Shown in pieces: positions 1-8,068 of a DNA stretch of 45,796 nt; the first letter of the stretch is position 1, and each line of letters begins with the position of its first letter. Made by a program: the position numbers and the translations under genes. The notes under the pieces were generated by a model. That model ran no database searches. It was not told where the DNA came from and saw nothing but the letters and a program-made list of their open reading frames with translations. Source of the DNA: CAG-390 sp003523225 (GTDB taxonomy: Bacteria; Bacillota; Clostridia; Oscillospirales; CAG-272). The stretch covers positions 1 through 45,796 of the forward strand of contig CABPZE010000013.1 of the NCBI GenBank assembly GCA_902461815.1. The letters run 5' to 3'.

Positions 1-108
1 CGCAGCCCCTGCGCCGTAAGCGGTCGCGCCGCTTCCCCCCGCCAGTCGAGCCACATTTTCCGGCAGAAGGCGCGTCGTAAATTCGCTACCATACATCTGT
101 GTTCGCAT
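1..108 (-). CDS. Possible 5' end of a leftward gene, cut by the window edge
   Basis: Reading leftward from an ATG at 108 (or a second in-frame ATG at 96) the frame stays open for 36 codons to the window edge. The peptide begins MRTQMYGSEFTTRLL. Its codons are rich in G and C at third positions, as in the surrounding genes. An in-frame TGA lies shortly upstream of the ATG, so the start should be near here. No clear ribosome binding site precedes either ATG. I do not recognise the family, and so short a stretch could be chance. Confidence 0.3.
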   Translation of the reverse strand, partial: MRTQMYGSEFTTRLLPENVARLAGGSGATAYGAGAA

Positions 109-234
109 AAAAATGTTGCACCGTTTTCAGCAAAGACATTGTTCCCCTGCCTATTTCCGGGTTTGATGGTCTACTTCGCGTAGGAAGCCTGAAGATGCGT
201 TCCTATATCTTCACAGACACTGATTTTGAAGAAA

Positions 235-574
235 ACAATCCCTCAGTCAGCTGCGCTGACAGCTCCCTTTACACAAGGGAGCCTTGGTTTGCGGTAAGCC
301 GTAAGTTAAAGCAATGTATCATTAACGCACTCATAGTCGACAGTGTTTTCAGGTGTAATGAGGCTATTGAAAAAATCACTGCGGATGTGAGGAAAGTGTC
401 AGTGTAACCGTCCTCACTCGCTGATAGAGCTGTCCTATCGGAAAACATATCGGCACTGTCTGAACAAACAAAAGACTATTGATTTTCGTCCAAAAGAGGC
501 GATTTTGTTCGGATTAAATAAGCCTCCCTTGTGTAAAGGGAGGTGGCACGGCGCAGCCGTGACGGAGGGATTGT
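235..574. repeat. Inverted pair of gut-clostridial repeat modules (MITE-like)
   Basis: Two related ~50-bp modules face each other at 235-286 and 521-574. The first carries CTCCCTTTACACAAGGGAG and the second the complementary CTCCCTTGTGTAAAGGGAG. Both end outward in the same ACAATCCCTC sequence, so the 340-bp unit has inverted ends. Each module also contains its own small palindrome (CAGCTGCGCTG or CACGGCGCAGCCGTG). Modules of this type are scattered through many gut Clostridia genomes. The interior has no convincing gene, and no target-site duplication is obvious. The rest of 109-713 shows no gene I can support. Confidence 0.65.
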
Positions 575-713
575 AATTAATAACCCTTGAACCATCCGGC
601 GAAAGCTGGTTGTAATCTTGCCACACATGCAGAATTTATACTGACTTTGTCTCCCAGATACCGCTTTCCGGCATTTTTTGTGCTTTATTTCGATTTATTT
701 CTCATTTTCCCCC

Positions 714-742
714 TTTATTTTCTCAGCTTAATATGATATACT
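714..742 (+). promoter_or_regulatory. Sigma-A-type promoter for the comM-like gene
   Basis: A -10 TATACT at 737-742 is preceded by TG plus one base (extended -10). A weak -35, TTTATT at 714-719, lies 17 bp upstream. Transcription would start near 749, which excludes the ATG at 733 and supports the start at 778. Confidence 0.55.
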
Positions 743-777
743 TATATATTAATCAACACACGGAAATGGGGGAAGCT

Positions 778-2325
778 ATGCTATCGGTAATTTACAGCGC
801 GGGACTTTCGGGCATTGACAGCTTTATTGTGACCGTTGAGGTCGACGGCGCGCCCGTTCTGCCATATTTTGAACTGGTCGGGCTTCCCGACGCCGCGGTA
901 AAGGAAGCAAAGGAGCGCGTGCGCACCGCCTGCTTCAACAGCGGCTTCCGCTTTCCGGAGCTGGGGCTGACGGTGAATCTTGCCCCTGCGGATCGCCGCA
1001 AGGAGGGCTCGGCATTTGACACGGCAATACTTGTGGGAATTCTGCGTTGCGCCGGAGTCATCAAGCGGGGCGTGCCGCTTGACGGCTGCGTATTTGCCGG
1101 GGAGCTTTCCCTTTCGGGCGAGCTGCGCCCGATACACGGCGCTCTTTGTATGTGCGCGGCGGCACAGAAGGCGGGAAAGACCGATTTCTTCGTCCCCGCC
1201 GCCAACGCCCGCGAGGCGGCTGCGGTGGAGGGCATAAATGTTTACGGTGTGCGCTCGGTGCAGGAGCTTGTGGATCACCTCAACGGCGTAAACAGGCTGA
1301 CACCCGTCGCCGGCGACGCACACGTCTTTGACGACACCGGAATTTCGGCAGGGCTGGATTTTGCCGACGTAAAGGGTCAGCAGATGGCAAAGCGGGCAAT
1401 GGAAATTGCCGCCGCGGGCGGTCACAATATCCTGCTTATCGGTCCTCCCGGAACGGGAAAATCCATGCTTGCCAAGCGTCTGCCCGGAATTCTGCCCCCA
1501 ATGACCTTTGAGGAGGCTATCGAGGTCACAAAAATACACTCTGTTTCCGGAATTCTGCCCGACGGAGTGTCACTGCTGACCGCAAGACCCTTCCGCGCGC
1601 CGCACCATACGATGTCGGCGGTGGCACTTGTGGGCGGCGGCGCAAACCCGATGCCGGGCGAGATATCGCTGGCTCACAACGGCGTCCTGTTCCTGGACGA
1701 GCTGCCGGAGTTCCCCAAGCTCGTCACCGACACGCTTCGTCAACCGCTTGAGGACAGGCGCGTCACCATAACGCGCGCCAGCGGCAGAGTCACATATCCC
1801 TGCTTTTTCATGCTGGTCGCGGCGATGAATCCCTGCCGCTGCGGCTATTATGGTCACCCCACCCACCCCTGCTCCTGCTCTCCCGGGGATGTGAAACGGT
1901 ATATTTCCAAGATCAGCGGTCCGCTGCTTGACCGAATCGACATTGAAGTCGAGCTGCCCTCCCTCAGCTATGACGAGCTTTCGTCCGAGGGCGCTCCGGT
2001 CGAGACCTCGGCGCAGATACGCGCGCGAGTGACGCGGGCGCGGGAATTTGCGCGCGAACGGATGGCACGGGACGGCATTACCGGGGTCCACTGCAATTCC
2101 CAGCTTGACGCGGGAGAGCTGCGCCGCACCTGCCACGTAAGCGACAGCGCCTCTACACTGCTTCGCGCCGCATACGACAAAATGGGGCTTTCGGCGCGCG
2201 GATATGACAGGGTGATGCGCATGGCGCGCACCGTTGCCGACCTTGCAGGGTCTGATACGATCGAGGCGGAGCATATCGCGGAAGCCATACAGCTGCGAAG
2301 CCTTGACCGGAAATACTGGAATTGA
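778..2325 (+). CDS. comM: YifB/ComM family Mg-chelatase-like AAA+ ATPase
   Basis: This 515-residue protein belongs to the YifB/ComM family. The proteobacterial member ComM is a hexameric helicase that helps branch migration during natural transformation; the role in Clostridia is less clear. The order of domains is an N-terminal S5-like ChlI domain (about 1-170), then an AAA+ core with Walker A GPPGTGKSM near residue 222, the Walker B region LFLDELPEF, the family cysteine segment NPCRCGYYG, and a C-terminal Mg-chelatase helical domain. The start at 778 follows a GGGGG sequence five bases upstream and gives the family-typical MLSVIYSAGLSGID. ATGs at 733 and 766 are less likely because the promoter runs to 742. 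The downstream regulator starts within its stop region, so the two are probably co-transcribed. Confidence 0.9.
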   Translation: MLSVIYSAGLSGIDSFIVTVEVDGAPVLPYFELVGLPDAAVKEAKERVRTACFNSGFRFPELGLTVNLAPADRRKEGSAFDTAILVGILRCAGVIKRGVPLDGCVFAGELSLSGELRPIHGALCMCAAAQKAGKTDFFVPAANAREAAAVEGINVYGVRSVQELVDHLNGVNRLTPVAGDAHVFDDTGISAGLDFADVKGQQMAKRAMEIAAAGGHNILLIGPPGTGKSMLAKRLPGILPPMTFEEAIEVTKIHSVSGILPDGVSLLTARPFRAPHHTMSAVALVGGGANPMPGEISLAHNGVLFLDELPEFPKLVTDTLRQPLEDRRVTITRASGRVTYPCFFMLVAAMNPCRCGYYGHPTHPCSCSPGDVKRYISKISGPLLDRIDIEVELPSLSYDELSSEGAPVETSAQIRARVTRAREFARERMARDGITGVHCNSQLDAGELRRTCHVSDSASTLLRAAYDKMGLSARGYDRVMRMARTVADLAGSDTIEAEHIAEAIQLRSLDRKYWN

Positions 2326-3272
2326 TCCTTCCGCTTACGAATACAATGAACAATAAACCGGAAAACAAAAATACAGCCGCGTCAGGCGCTGTCCCCAGCC
2401 TGCGGTACGAGAAAAGAAGTACCGATTTTTACTACCGCTCCGACCGCGGCAGAACAATTTCATTAGGCTGCCGCCCCCACCTGCATTATCACATAGAATT
2501 CTTTTATCTTATAGAAGGAAAGGTGTCGGCGTGGGTGGATTCCGTGGAGTACACCGTGCTTCCCGGAGACCTGCTGATAGCTTTTCCAAATCAGCTGCAC
2601 CAGTACCGCAGTCACGACAGAAGTAACGAGCGTTACAGCATCTTTATCGTCAGCCCCGATCTCGTGCCGGAGTTTGCCGGGATCTTCAACTCCACTCTGC
2701 CCCGCTCGTCGGTGGTAAGGAACGTCGGCAGCTTTGAGCGTCTTACCGGGCTTATAGGCGGGATGGCGCAGATCAGCCGTCTTGACGTGCAGTACCGCGA
2801 CGAGATACTGCGCGGCTACCTGACCGCGTTTTTCGGTCAGCTTTTGCCAATGATAACGCTTGACGGGGTGAACCCCGGCGACTCTCACGCCGTGCGCGAG
2901 GTGGTCAACTACTGCTCGCAGAACTACACCGGGAATCTTTCTCTCGACCTGCTTGAGGAGGAGCTTCACCTCAACAAATACTATATCTCGCATTTGTTTT
3001 CAAGCAAGCTCGGGATACGCTTCAACGACTACGTAAACTCTTTGCGCATCTCGCACGCCTGCCGGCTTTTGCGCGACAGCGAGCTTTCGGTTACCGAAAT
3101 ATCCGACGCTGTCGGCTTCAACACACAGCGCACCTTCAACCGCGCCTTTCTGCGTTTCCGTAGCTGCACTCCGGTGGAATACCGCCACTCGCTTGCCGAC
3201 AGATCGGACAACGTGTCAATTCCCCCCTTTGATGCCACAGGTCCGCACTCCGTAAATAAGAGCGCAGACTGA
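2322..3272 (+). CDS. AraC family transcriptional regulator with N-terminal cupin
   Basis: A 316-residue regulator. Residues of roughly 35-110 form a cupin-like sensing domain (HLHYHIEFFYLIEGKVSA, then GDLLIAFPNQLHQY), the layout used by AraC proteins that sense sugars or similar small molecules. The last ~100 residues are a double helix-turn-helix AraC domain, seen in LHLNKYYISHLFSSKLG and VTEISDAVGFNTQRTFNRAF, ending in the usual TPVEYR. The coordinate given uses a TTG that overlaps the comM stop codon. An ATG at 2346 is an alternative, and neither has a strong ribosome binding site. No sugar-metabolism gene adjoins it, so its target and ligand cannot be named. Confidence 0.85.
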   Translation: MILPLTNTMNNKPENKNTAASGAVPSLRYEKRSTDFYYRSDRGRTISLGCRPHLHYHIEFFYLIEGKVSAWVDSVEYTVLPGDLLIAFPNQLHQYRSHDRSNERYSIFIVSPDLVPEFAGIFNSTLPRSSVVRNVGSFERLTGLIGGMAQISRLDVQYRDEILRGYLTAFFGQLLPMITLDGVNPGDSHAVREVVNYCSQNYTGNLSLDLLEEELHLNKYYISHLFSSKLGIRFNDYVNSLRISHACRLLRDSELSVTEISDAVGFNTQRTFNRAFLRFRSCTPVEYRHSLADRSDNVSIPPFDATGPHSVNKSAD

Positions 3273-3351
3273 CACGTCACAGCGCCGTGATCTTTCATAC
3301 TGTTTTTATTTATCTTTATCTTATATTTTTACTTATCGAGGTGTAATTTCA

Positions 3352-4512
3352 ATGACCGAGCTTCTCGGAAAACTCTTTATCAAAGACCGTGACAACGTAA
3401 AGGACAGCGGAGTCCGCCGCGCATGGGGAACTCTTGTCAGCGTCGTCGGTATAGTAATGAACATCCTGCTGTTTGCCGGAAAATTTGCCGTCGGCACACT
3501 GTTTGGCGCGCTGTCAATATCGGCAGACGCAATAAACAATCTCTCCGACGCCGGCTCTCAGCTTATCTCGCTTGTCAGCTTCCGCATTTCGGCAAAGCCC
3601 GCCGACCGCCGTCACCCCTTCGGACACGCCCGCATAGAATACGTGGCGTCAATGGCAGTCTCCTTTGTCATTCTTGTTATCGGATTTGACCTGCTTCGCG
3701 AGTCGGTGGGGAAGATATTCTCTCACGGCGAGACGGAATTTTCATGGCTCTCGGTGGGCGTGCTTGCCGCGTCGATACTTGTAAAGCTGTGGCTTGCCCT
3801 TATCAACCGGGGAGTAGGCAAAAAGATCGACTCCTCCGTAATGCGCGCCACCGCCGCCGACAGCCTTTCGGACGTTGCCGCCACGGGAGCGGTGCTTGTG
3901 TCTCAGCTCGTTCTGCGCTTTACCGGCTTCAATGCCGACGCATATCTTGGCGCACTGGTATCACTGCTCATCATGTGGGCGGGCATCAAGATACTTAACG
4001 ATACCAAAAACTCACTGCTCGGCGAAGCTCCGGATGAGGAGGTAGTCCAAAAGATACTCGACATCGTAAACTCATACAGCGGTGTGCTTGGCATTCACGA
4101 CCTTATCGTTCACAATTACGGACCGGGTAAAAGCATAGTGTCTCTCCATGTCGAGGTTGACGGTTCGGCGGACATTTTCGAGTCGCACGACCTTATCGAC
4201 AACATTGAAAAAAGGCTGTGCGACGAGCTGGGAGTTATGGCTACCATCCACCTTGACCCCATCGTCACCGACGACGAGGAGGTCTCGTCCACGCGCCGCC
4301 TGACTCAGCTTAAAATAGAGGAGATCGACCAAAGATTCCGCATTCATGACTTCCGCATGGTCAAGGGCAAAACTCACACCAACCTGATCTTTGATATTCT
4401 TGCCCCGTTTGAGCAGAAAATGAGCGACGATGAGATAAAGGACGCGGCTTGCGCAAAGCTGCGGGAGATCGACCCCACCTTCTGCGGAGTTATAACGGTC
4501 GACAGAGGATAA
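3352..4512 (+). CDS. Cation diffusion facilitator (CDF) family metal transporter
   Basis: A 386-residue inner-membrane transporter that would export divalent metal (Zn, Mn, Fe or Co) in exchange for protons. The metal-site segments are visible: ADAINNLSDAGSQLIS in helix 2, the cytoplasmic HPFGHARIEYVASM, and ADSLSDVAATGA in helix 5. About six hydrophobic helices occupy residues 25-215. A cytoplasmic metallochaperone-like domain follows (about 218-300), and then a second segment of similar pattern (about 310-386), making the protein longer than the usual ~300 residues. The start is fixed by GAGGTG at 3338-3343. It stands alone between the araC-type gene and a long palindrome. Metal specificity cannot be read from the sequence. 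Confidence 0.88.
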   Translation: MTELLGKLFIKDRDNVKDSGVRRAWGTLVSVVGIVMNILLFAGKFAVGTLFGALSISADAINNLSDAGSQLISLVSFRISAKPADRRHPFGHARIEYVASMAVSFVILVIGFDLLRESVGKIFSHGETEFSWLSVGVLAASILVKLWLALINRGVGKKIDSSVMRATAADSLSDVAATGAVLVSQLVLRFTGFNADAYLGALVSLLIMWAGIKILNDTKNSLLGEAPDEEVVQKILDIVNSYSGVLGIHDLIVHNYGPGKSIVSLHVEVDGSADIFESHDLIDNIEKRLCDELGVMATIHLDPIVTDDEEVSSTRRLTQLKIEEIDQRFRIHDFRMVKGKTHTNLIFDILAPFEQKMSDDEIKDAACAKLREIDPTFCGVITVDRG

Positions 4513-4543
4513 ACGATATTTTTTCACCGTAATACTCTTTTTT

Positions 4544-4575
4544 CGCCGCGGCGCGTCAAATGACGCGCCGCGGCG
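4544..4575. terminator. Perfect 15-bp GC-rich palindrome after the CDF gene
   Basis: CGCCGCGGCGCGTCA is followed, after AA, by its exact reverse complement. It sits 31 bp past the CDF stop and could end that transcript, but the T-run lies before the stem (4537-4543), not after it, so it is not a classic intrinsic terminator. Confidence 0.4.
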
Positions 4576-4604
4576 ACATTTATATTGCTTTCCCGATAGC
4601 ACAG

Positions 4605-4638
4605 TGCGACAGTTTTTTTACACGCATCCGGCTATAAT
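4605..4638 (+). promoter_or_regulatory. Candidate Spo0A-activated promoter of spoIIE
   Basis: A perfect -10 TATAAT lies at 4633-4638. Instead of a -35 at 17 bp there is TGCGACA at 4605-4611, matching six of the seven bases of the Spo0A box TTCGACA, with 21 bp between it and the -10. In Bacillus subtilis, spoIIG and spoIIE have sigma-A promoters with this lengthened spacing and 0A boxes over the -35. The likeness is seen in sequence; binding is inferred. Confidence 0.5.
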
Positions 4639-4693
4639 CAATATTGAAGCATTGAATTACATAATTCACACAATTGACAGGATATTGAAAGGC

Positions 4694-7249
4694 ATGGATG
4701 CAAAAATGAACGGTAACAGTGAAAAAAGCGGGGAGCTCAGAACAACTGACAAAAAAGCAGCAGACAGCGGAAAGACCGCTACGGCGTCTGCCGGGGAGCG
4801 CCTACGACGCCGGGCGTCTGATATATGGCGGCGCATATGCGCCGCGTCGGCAGAGCTTTCGCCCACTCTGCCGGGAAAAGCGGCGCTTGCTGCCGCCGCA
4901 TTCCTGCTCGGCAGAGCCACAATGTGGGGTGCGCGCCCCTTTGGATTTGCCCTGCTTGCGGCAGCGCCGAACGGAGTCCCATTTATCATGACGGGTCTGC
5001 TGCTCTCGGCGCTGACGCTTGGGAAAAGCGAGGGGGTGATACTTGCGGCGGTATGCCTGCTTACCACCGCACTGCGCCTGACGGTAAGAGCGCTTATTGA
5101 CCCGCCGGGCAAGAAGGAGCGTATGCGGGACAGCGCCTTCGGGGAGAACATATATCTGCGCATGGCTACGGCTTCCGTTGCGGCATTCACGGCGGGACTG
5201 TGGAAGCTGGCGACGGGCGGATTTTACTTTTACGACCTGCGCGGGGCAATAATTTCAATGATACTTGCGCCTGTCGCGGCGGGAATTTTTGAGCCGATAT
5301 TCCGCCGCCGGGATTTTTATCCTGACAGTGAGCCGTGCCATGAAAGGCAGGGAGCATCAGACGGCGTACTGCGCACTCATTACAAGGCAATGAGAGAACG
5401 CGCCGCCAAAGGGCGGTTCAGCCTTTCCGCGCTTGAATATTCCTCGTTCAGATACGACGCGGCGCTGGCGGCAGTATTGTTCTGCGCCGTGCTTTCACTG
5501 CGCGCCGACTCGGTCGCGGGCTTTTCACTCGGTCACGCCGCCGCGTCCCTGCTCGTGCTTGCGGCGGCAAGACGGCGAAGCCTCGGGCGTTCGGTGGGCT
5601 TTGGACTTCTTTGCGGGGCGGCGCTCGGATGGCTGTGGGCGCCGGCATACGCCGCCGCCGCGGCATCGGCTTGGGCAATGTTTCGCGTTTCCTCGGTGGG
5701 CGGAGCGTCAATTGCCGCGCTTGTCATCTCGCTTTGCGGGCTTTTCTTTGACGGCTTCAGCGGTATCCTTACCGTTCTTCCCGCGGCGCTGACCGGTATG
5801 GCGCTTTTCTGCACCGCCGACGCCGCACTGCTGTCGCTAAAACACACATCAAAAACCGAGGACGGCAACGCATTTGAGACCGACGCCGCCCCGGCGCTTG
5901 TCGACGCGCGTGAAAGACTCGGTGAGCTTTCGGACGCCTTCGGCGAGCTGTCTGCCGCCTTCAGCGAGCTGTCCGAATGCAGACGCAGACCGGGAGAAGC
6001 GGAGCTGAGGCGTATCGCCGATGAGACAAGCGATGAATTTTGCTCCGACTGCCCGGAGCGACAGCGCTGTTGGGAGCTTGAGTATGATTCAACTCTTTCG
6101 GCATTCTGCGCGCTGGCGGAGTCGGCGCTACGCGGCGGGCGCGGAACCATCAGGACAGACGGGCGACTGCCCGCGAGATGTGCGCACCTGCCCGATATTT
6201 CCGAACGCATGAAAACGCTTGCCGCCGCCGGACTGCGGCGGACGCTGGAGGACGAAAGACTCTCCTTTTTCGCCTGCGACTACCGCGCCGTGGCAAGCAT
6301 CCTTGCCGACGCGGCGGAAAGCAACCGCCGCGAGCACTCGCCTGACCCCGCAGCAAGCGACCTTGTGAAGCAGAAATTAGAGGAAATGGGGGTAAAGAGC
6401 AAGTCGGTAAGCGTCATCGGCGAACGTCGCCTCAGAATTGAAGCCGTCGGCGCCGACCTTACCCGCTGTCGCACGCGGGTGTGCGATCTGCGCCGGACGC
6501 TTGAGACTGCTGTCGGCGTTCCGCTGACCGACCCTTCCTTTGTAATGGGTCAGGACGAGCCGGTGCTAACCCTGCGCGCACGGCGGCGGCTGAACGCCTC
6601 CTTCTCTGCGGCGCGCGGCGCGCCGGACGGCGGAGTGTGCGGCGACACCGTGTGCAGGCTTGAAAACCGCAACGACTATTTTTACGCCTTTATCTGCGAC
6701 GGAATGGGCAAAGGGAGCGAGGCGGCGTTTACCGCCGGAGTTTGCGGAGTTTTTCTCAAGCGTATGCTTTCGGCTCAGAACAGCGTTGAGACCTCACTGC
6801 GGCTGCTCAACAGCATAATCCGCGGCAAGGGCGGAGAGGAATGCTCTGCCGGGGTGGATCTGCTGGAGATCGACCTGCTTACCGGAAAAGCCGCGCTGTA
6901 CAAGGGCGGCGCGGCTCCCTCCTACCTGCGCCGGGGAGACAAGATATATTCGCTCTCCTCACAGAGCGTGCCGCTTGGCATTATCGGAGAGCTTGACGCC
7001 GGAAAGACCGAATTTTCGGTAGAGCCGGGGGATATAATCCTTATGGTGTCGGACGGCGTGCTTGCCGGGACAGACGAGGACGCCGACGGAAGCTACGTCT
7101 GGCTGCTTGACCTGCTATCCTCATGCGACGCGCGCTCACTTGAAGATACCGCCCGCCGCGCCCTGCGAATGGCGCGCATCGCCGGCAGCCGCGACGACGC
7201 CTCCGCCGCGGTGATAGCCATCGCCGAAGAACCTGCGCGCGGGGACTGA
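4694..7249 (+). CDS. spoIIE: Stage II sporulation protein E (SpoIIE), PP2C-type phosphatase
   Basis: SpoIIE is the membrane-bound serine phosphatase that dephosphorylates SpoIIAA at the sporulation septum and so activates sigma-F in the forespore. The protein is about 851 residues, near the B. subtilis length. The N-terminal half has many hydrophobic helices (roughly residues 60-390). A middle region follows with LGELSDAFGELSAAFSEL and a cysteine motif CSDCPERQRCW. The last ~250 residues are a PP2C phosphatase with CGDTV, FICDGMGKGSEA and MVSDGV holding the metal-binding aspartates. The start is uncertain: ATG 4694 sits one base after AAAGG, ATG 4706 is 13 bases after it, and a GTG at 4604 falls in the promoter and is unlikely. 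No other sporulation gene lies nearby. Confidence 0.92.
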   Translation: MDAKMNGNSEKSGELRTTDKKAADSGKTATASAGERLRRRASDIWRRICAASAELSPTLPGKAALAAAAFLLGRATMWGARPFGFALLAAAPNGVPFIMTGLLLSALTLGKSEGVILAAVCLLTTALRLTVRALIDPPGKKERMRDSAFGENIYLRMATASVAAFTAGLWKLATGGFYFYDLRGAIISMILAPVAAGIFEPIFRRRDFYPDSEPCHERQGASDGVLRTHYKAMRERAAKGRFSLSALEYSSFRYDAALAAVLFCAVLSLRADSVAGFSLGHAAASLLVLAAARRRSLGRSVGFGLLCGAALGWLWAPAYAAAAASAWAMFRVSSVGGASIAALVISLCGLFFDGFSGILTVLPAALTGMALFCTADAALLSLKHTSKTEDGNAFETDAAPALVDARERLGELSDAFGELSAAFSELSECRRRPGEAELRRIADETSDEFCSDCPERQRCWELEYDSTLSAFCALAESALRGGRGTIRTDGRLPARCAHLPDISERMKTLAAAGLRRTLEDERLSFFACDYRAVASILADAAESNRREHSPDPAASDLVKQKLEEMGVKSKSVSVIGERRLRIEAVGADLTRCRTRVCDLRRTLETAVGVPLTDPSFVMGQDEPVLTLRARRRLNASFSAARGAPDGGVCGDTVCRLENRNDYFYAFICDGMGKGSEAAFTAGVCGVFLKRMLSAQNSVETSLRLLNSIIRGKGGEECSAGVDLLEIDLLTGKAALYKGGAAPSYLRRGDKIYSLSSQSVPLGIIGELDAGKTEFSVEPGDIILMVSDGVLAGTDEDADGSYVWLLDLLSSCDARSLEDTARRALRMARIAGSRDDASAAVIAIAEEPARGD

Positions 7250-7278
7250 GCCGAGAATAACGATAAGAAAGAAATTTC

Positions 7279-7298
7279 GCGGAAATGCCGCATTTTTT
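7279..7298 (+). terminator. Weak intrinsic terminator after spoIIE
   Basis: A short stem GCGG/CCGC with a five-base loop is followed by ATTTTTT, 29 bp after the spoIIE stop. The stem is small. Confidence 0.35.
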
Positions 7299-7309
7299 GC
7301 GATTTATGC

Positions 7310-7338
7310 TTGAACACCGGCTTTTTCTGTGTTATAAT
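7310..7338 (+). promoter_or_regulatory. Strong sigma-A promoter for the YegP-like gene
   Basis: TTGAAC at 7310-7315, a 17-bp spacer, and TATAAT at 7333-7338 preceded by TGT (extended -10). The start codon is 40 bp downstream. Confidence 0.75.
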
Positions 7339-7377
7339 GGGTATAGCGTATTATTATATGCGAAAGGAGATCTTACA

Positions 7378-7758
7378 ATGGGAAAATTTGTTATCAAAGA
7401 AACAAAAACCGGCTTCAAGTTTGACCTCAAGGCAGGCAACGGCGAAGTCATTGCAACCTCTGAAGTTTACAGCGCGCTCAAATCCGCGCAGAACGGCGCT
7501 GAGTCTGTAAAGAACAACGCTCCCGTAGCCAATGTTGAGGACCAGACCGTCGAGGGTTACGCCACCGAGAAGCATCCGAAGTTCGAGATGTACACCGACA
7601 AGTCAGGCGAGTACCGCTTCAGACTGAAAGCCAAGAACGGCGAGATCATCGCCACCTCTGAGGGCTACAAGGCAAAAGCCGGCTGCCTCAACGGAATCGA
7701 ATCCGTCAAGAAGAGCGTCGTCGACGCTCCCGTCGAGCTTCCCGAAAAGAAAGACTGA
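7378..7758 (+). CDS. YegP/DUF1508 family protein with two tandem repeats
   Basis: A 126-residue cytoplasmic protein made of two copies of the ~50-residue DUF1508 (YegP) module. The first has FKFDLKAGNGEVIATSEVY and the second YRFRLKAKNGEIIATSEGY, each followed by a helix ending NGAESVK or NGIESVK. YegP proteins are small, common and without a firmly assigned function. The start is decided by AAAGGAG at 7363-7369, eight bases before the ATG, behind its own near-consensus promoter, which suggests strong expression. The final residues are charged (PEKKD). It appears monocistronic, with the dispersed repeat element starting 21 bp after its stop. Confidence 0.88.
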   Translation: MGKFVIKETKTGFKFDLKAGNGEVIATSEVYSALKSAQNGAESVKNNAPVANVEDQTVEGYATEKHPKFEMYTDKSGEYRFRLKAKNGEIIATSEGYKAKAGCLNGIESVKKSVVDAPVELPEKKD

Positions 7759-7772
7759 ACCGTAGCTTTATC

Positions 7773-7820
7773 AAAAAAAACAGGGTCTGTAAAAAACTTA
7801 ATGTTTTTTACAGACCCTGT
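7773..7820 (-). terminator. Intrinsic terminator for the leftward ybaK-like gene
   Basis: Read leftward, an 18-bp perfect stem (arms 7780-7797 and 7803-7820, loop TTAAT) is followed by eight consecutive T residues (the complement of 7773-7780). It is the left end of repeat copy A and could also affect rightward transcripts from the YegP-like gene. Confidence 0.65.
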
Positions 7821-7967
7821 AAAATTTCGGTCGAGAACCCGTCATTTTACTGCGATCTTGGTCGGTTTTTCCCTTGATTTTGACTGTGGCAAAATGACGG
7901 CTTTCAGCCGTCAAGACCAATGTAGTTTGGGGTGTTAAAAAATTCAGAAAGAATTTTTTAACACCCC
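7780..7967 (+). repeat. Dispersed structured repeat, copy A (188 bp)
   Basis: Nearly the same sequence recurs at 24509-24711. The unit has a 5' hairpin (CAGGGTCTGTAAAAAAC and its complement), an internal hairpin TGACGGC/GCCGTCA (7895-7913), and a 3' hairpin with 17-bp perfect arms (GGGGTGTTAAAAAATTC at 7929-7945, complement at 7951-7967). The 3' hairpin is followed by a loosely T-rich tail, so it may end rightward transcripts. No open reading frame is shared between the copies. The 101 bp from here to 8068 hold no gene I can support. Confidence 0.85.
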
Positions 7968-8068
7968 TGATTTTCATTTTACACTGGAAATGTGACAGTC
8001 CGAGCCAAAGCCGAACGTCTTCAAAGCAGCAAATACCGAACCGGGCGTTACTGCTTCGGTTTCGTGCT

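Noticed and set aside
195..407. 70-codon open frame near the left edge
   Set aside because: It runs through the inverted repeat module, has no ribosome site and resembles no protein.
781..1539. Long open frames antisense to the comM-like gene
   Set aside because: They mirror the GC-rich codon pattern of the real gene, lack ribosome sites and look like no family. The same holds for frames opposite spoIIE, the his genes and carB.
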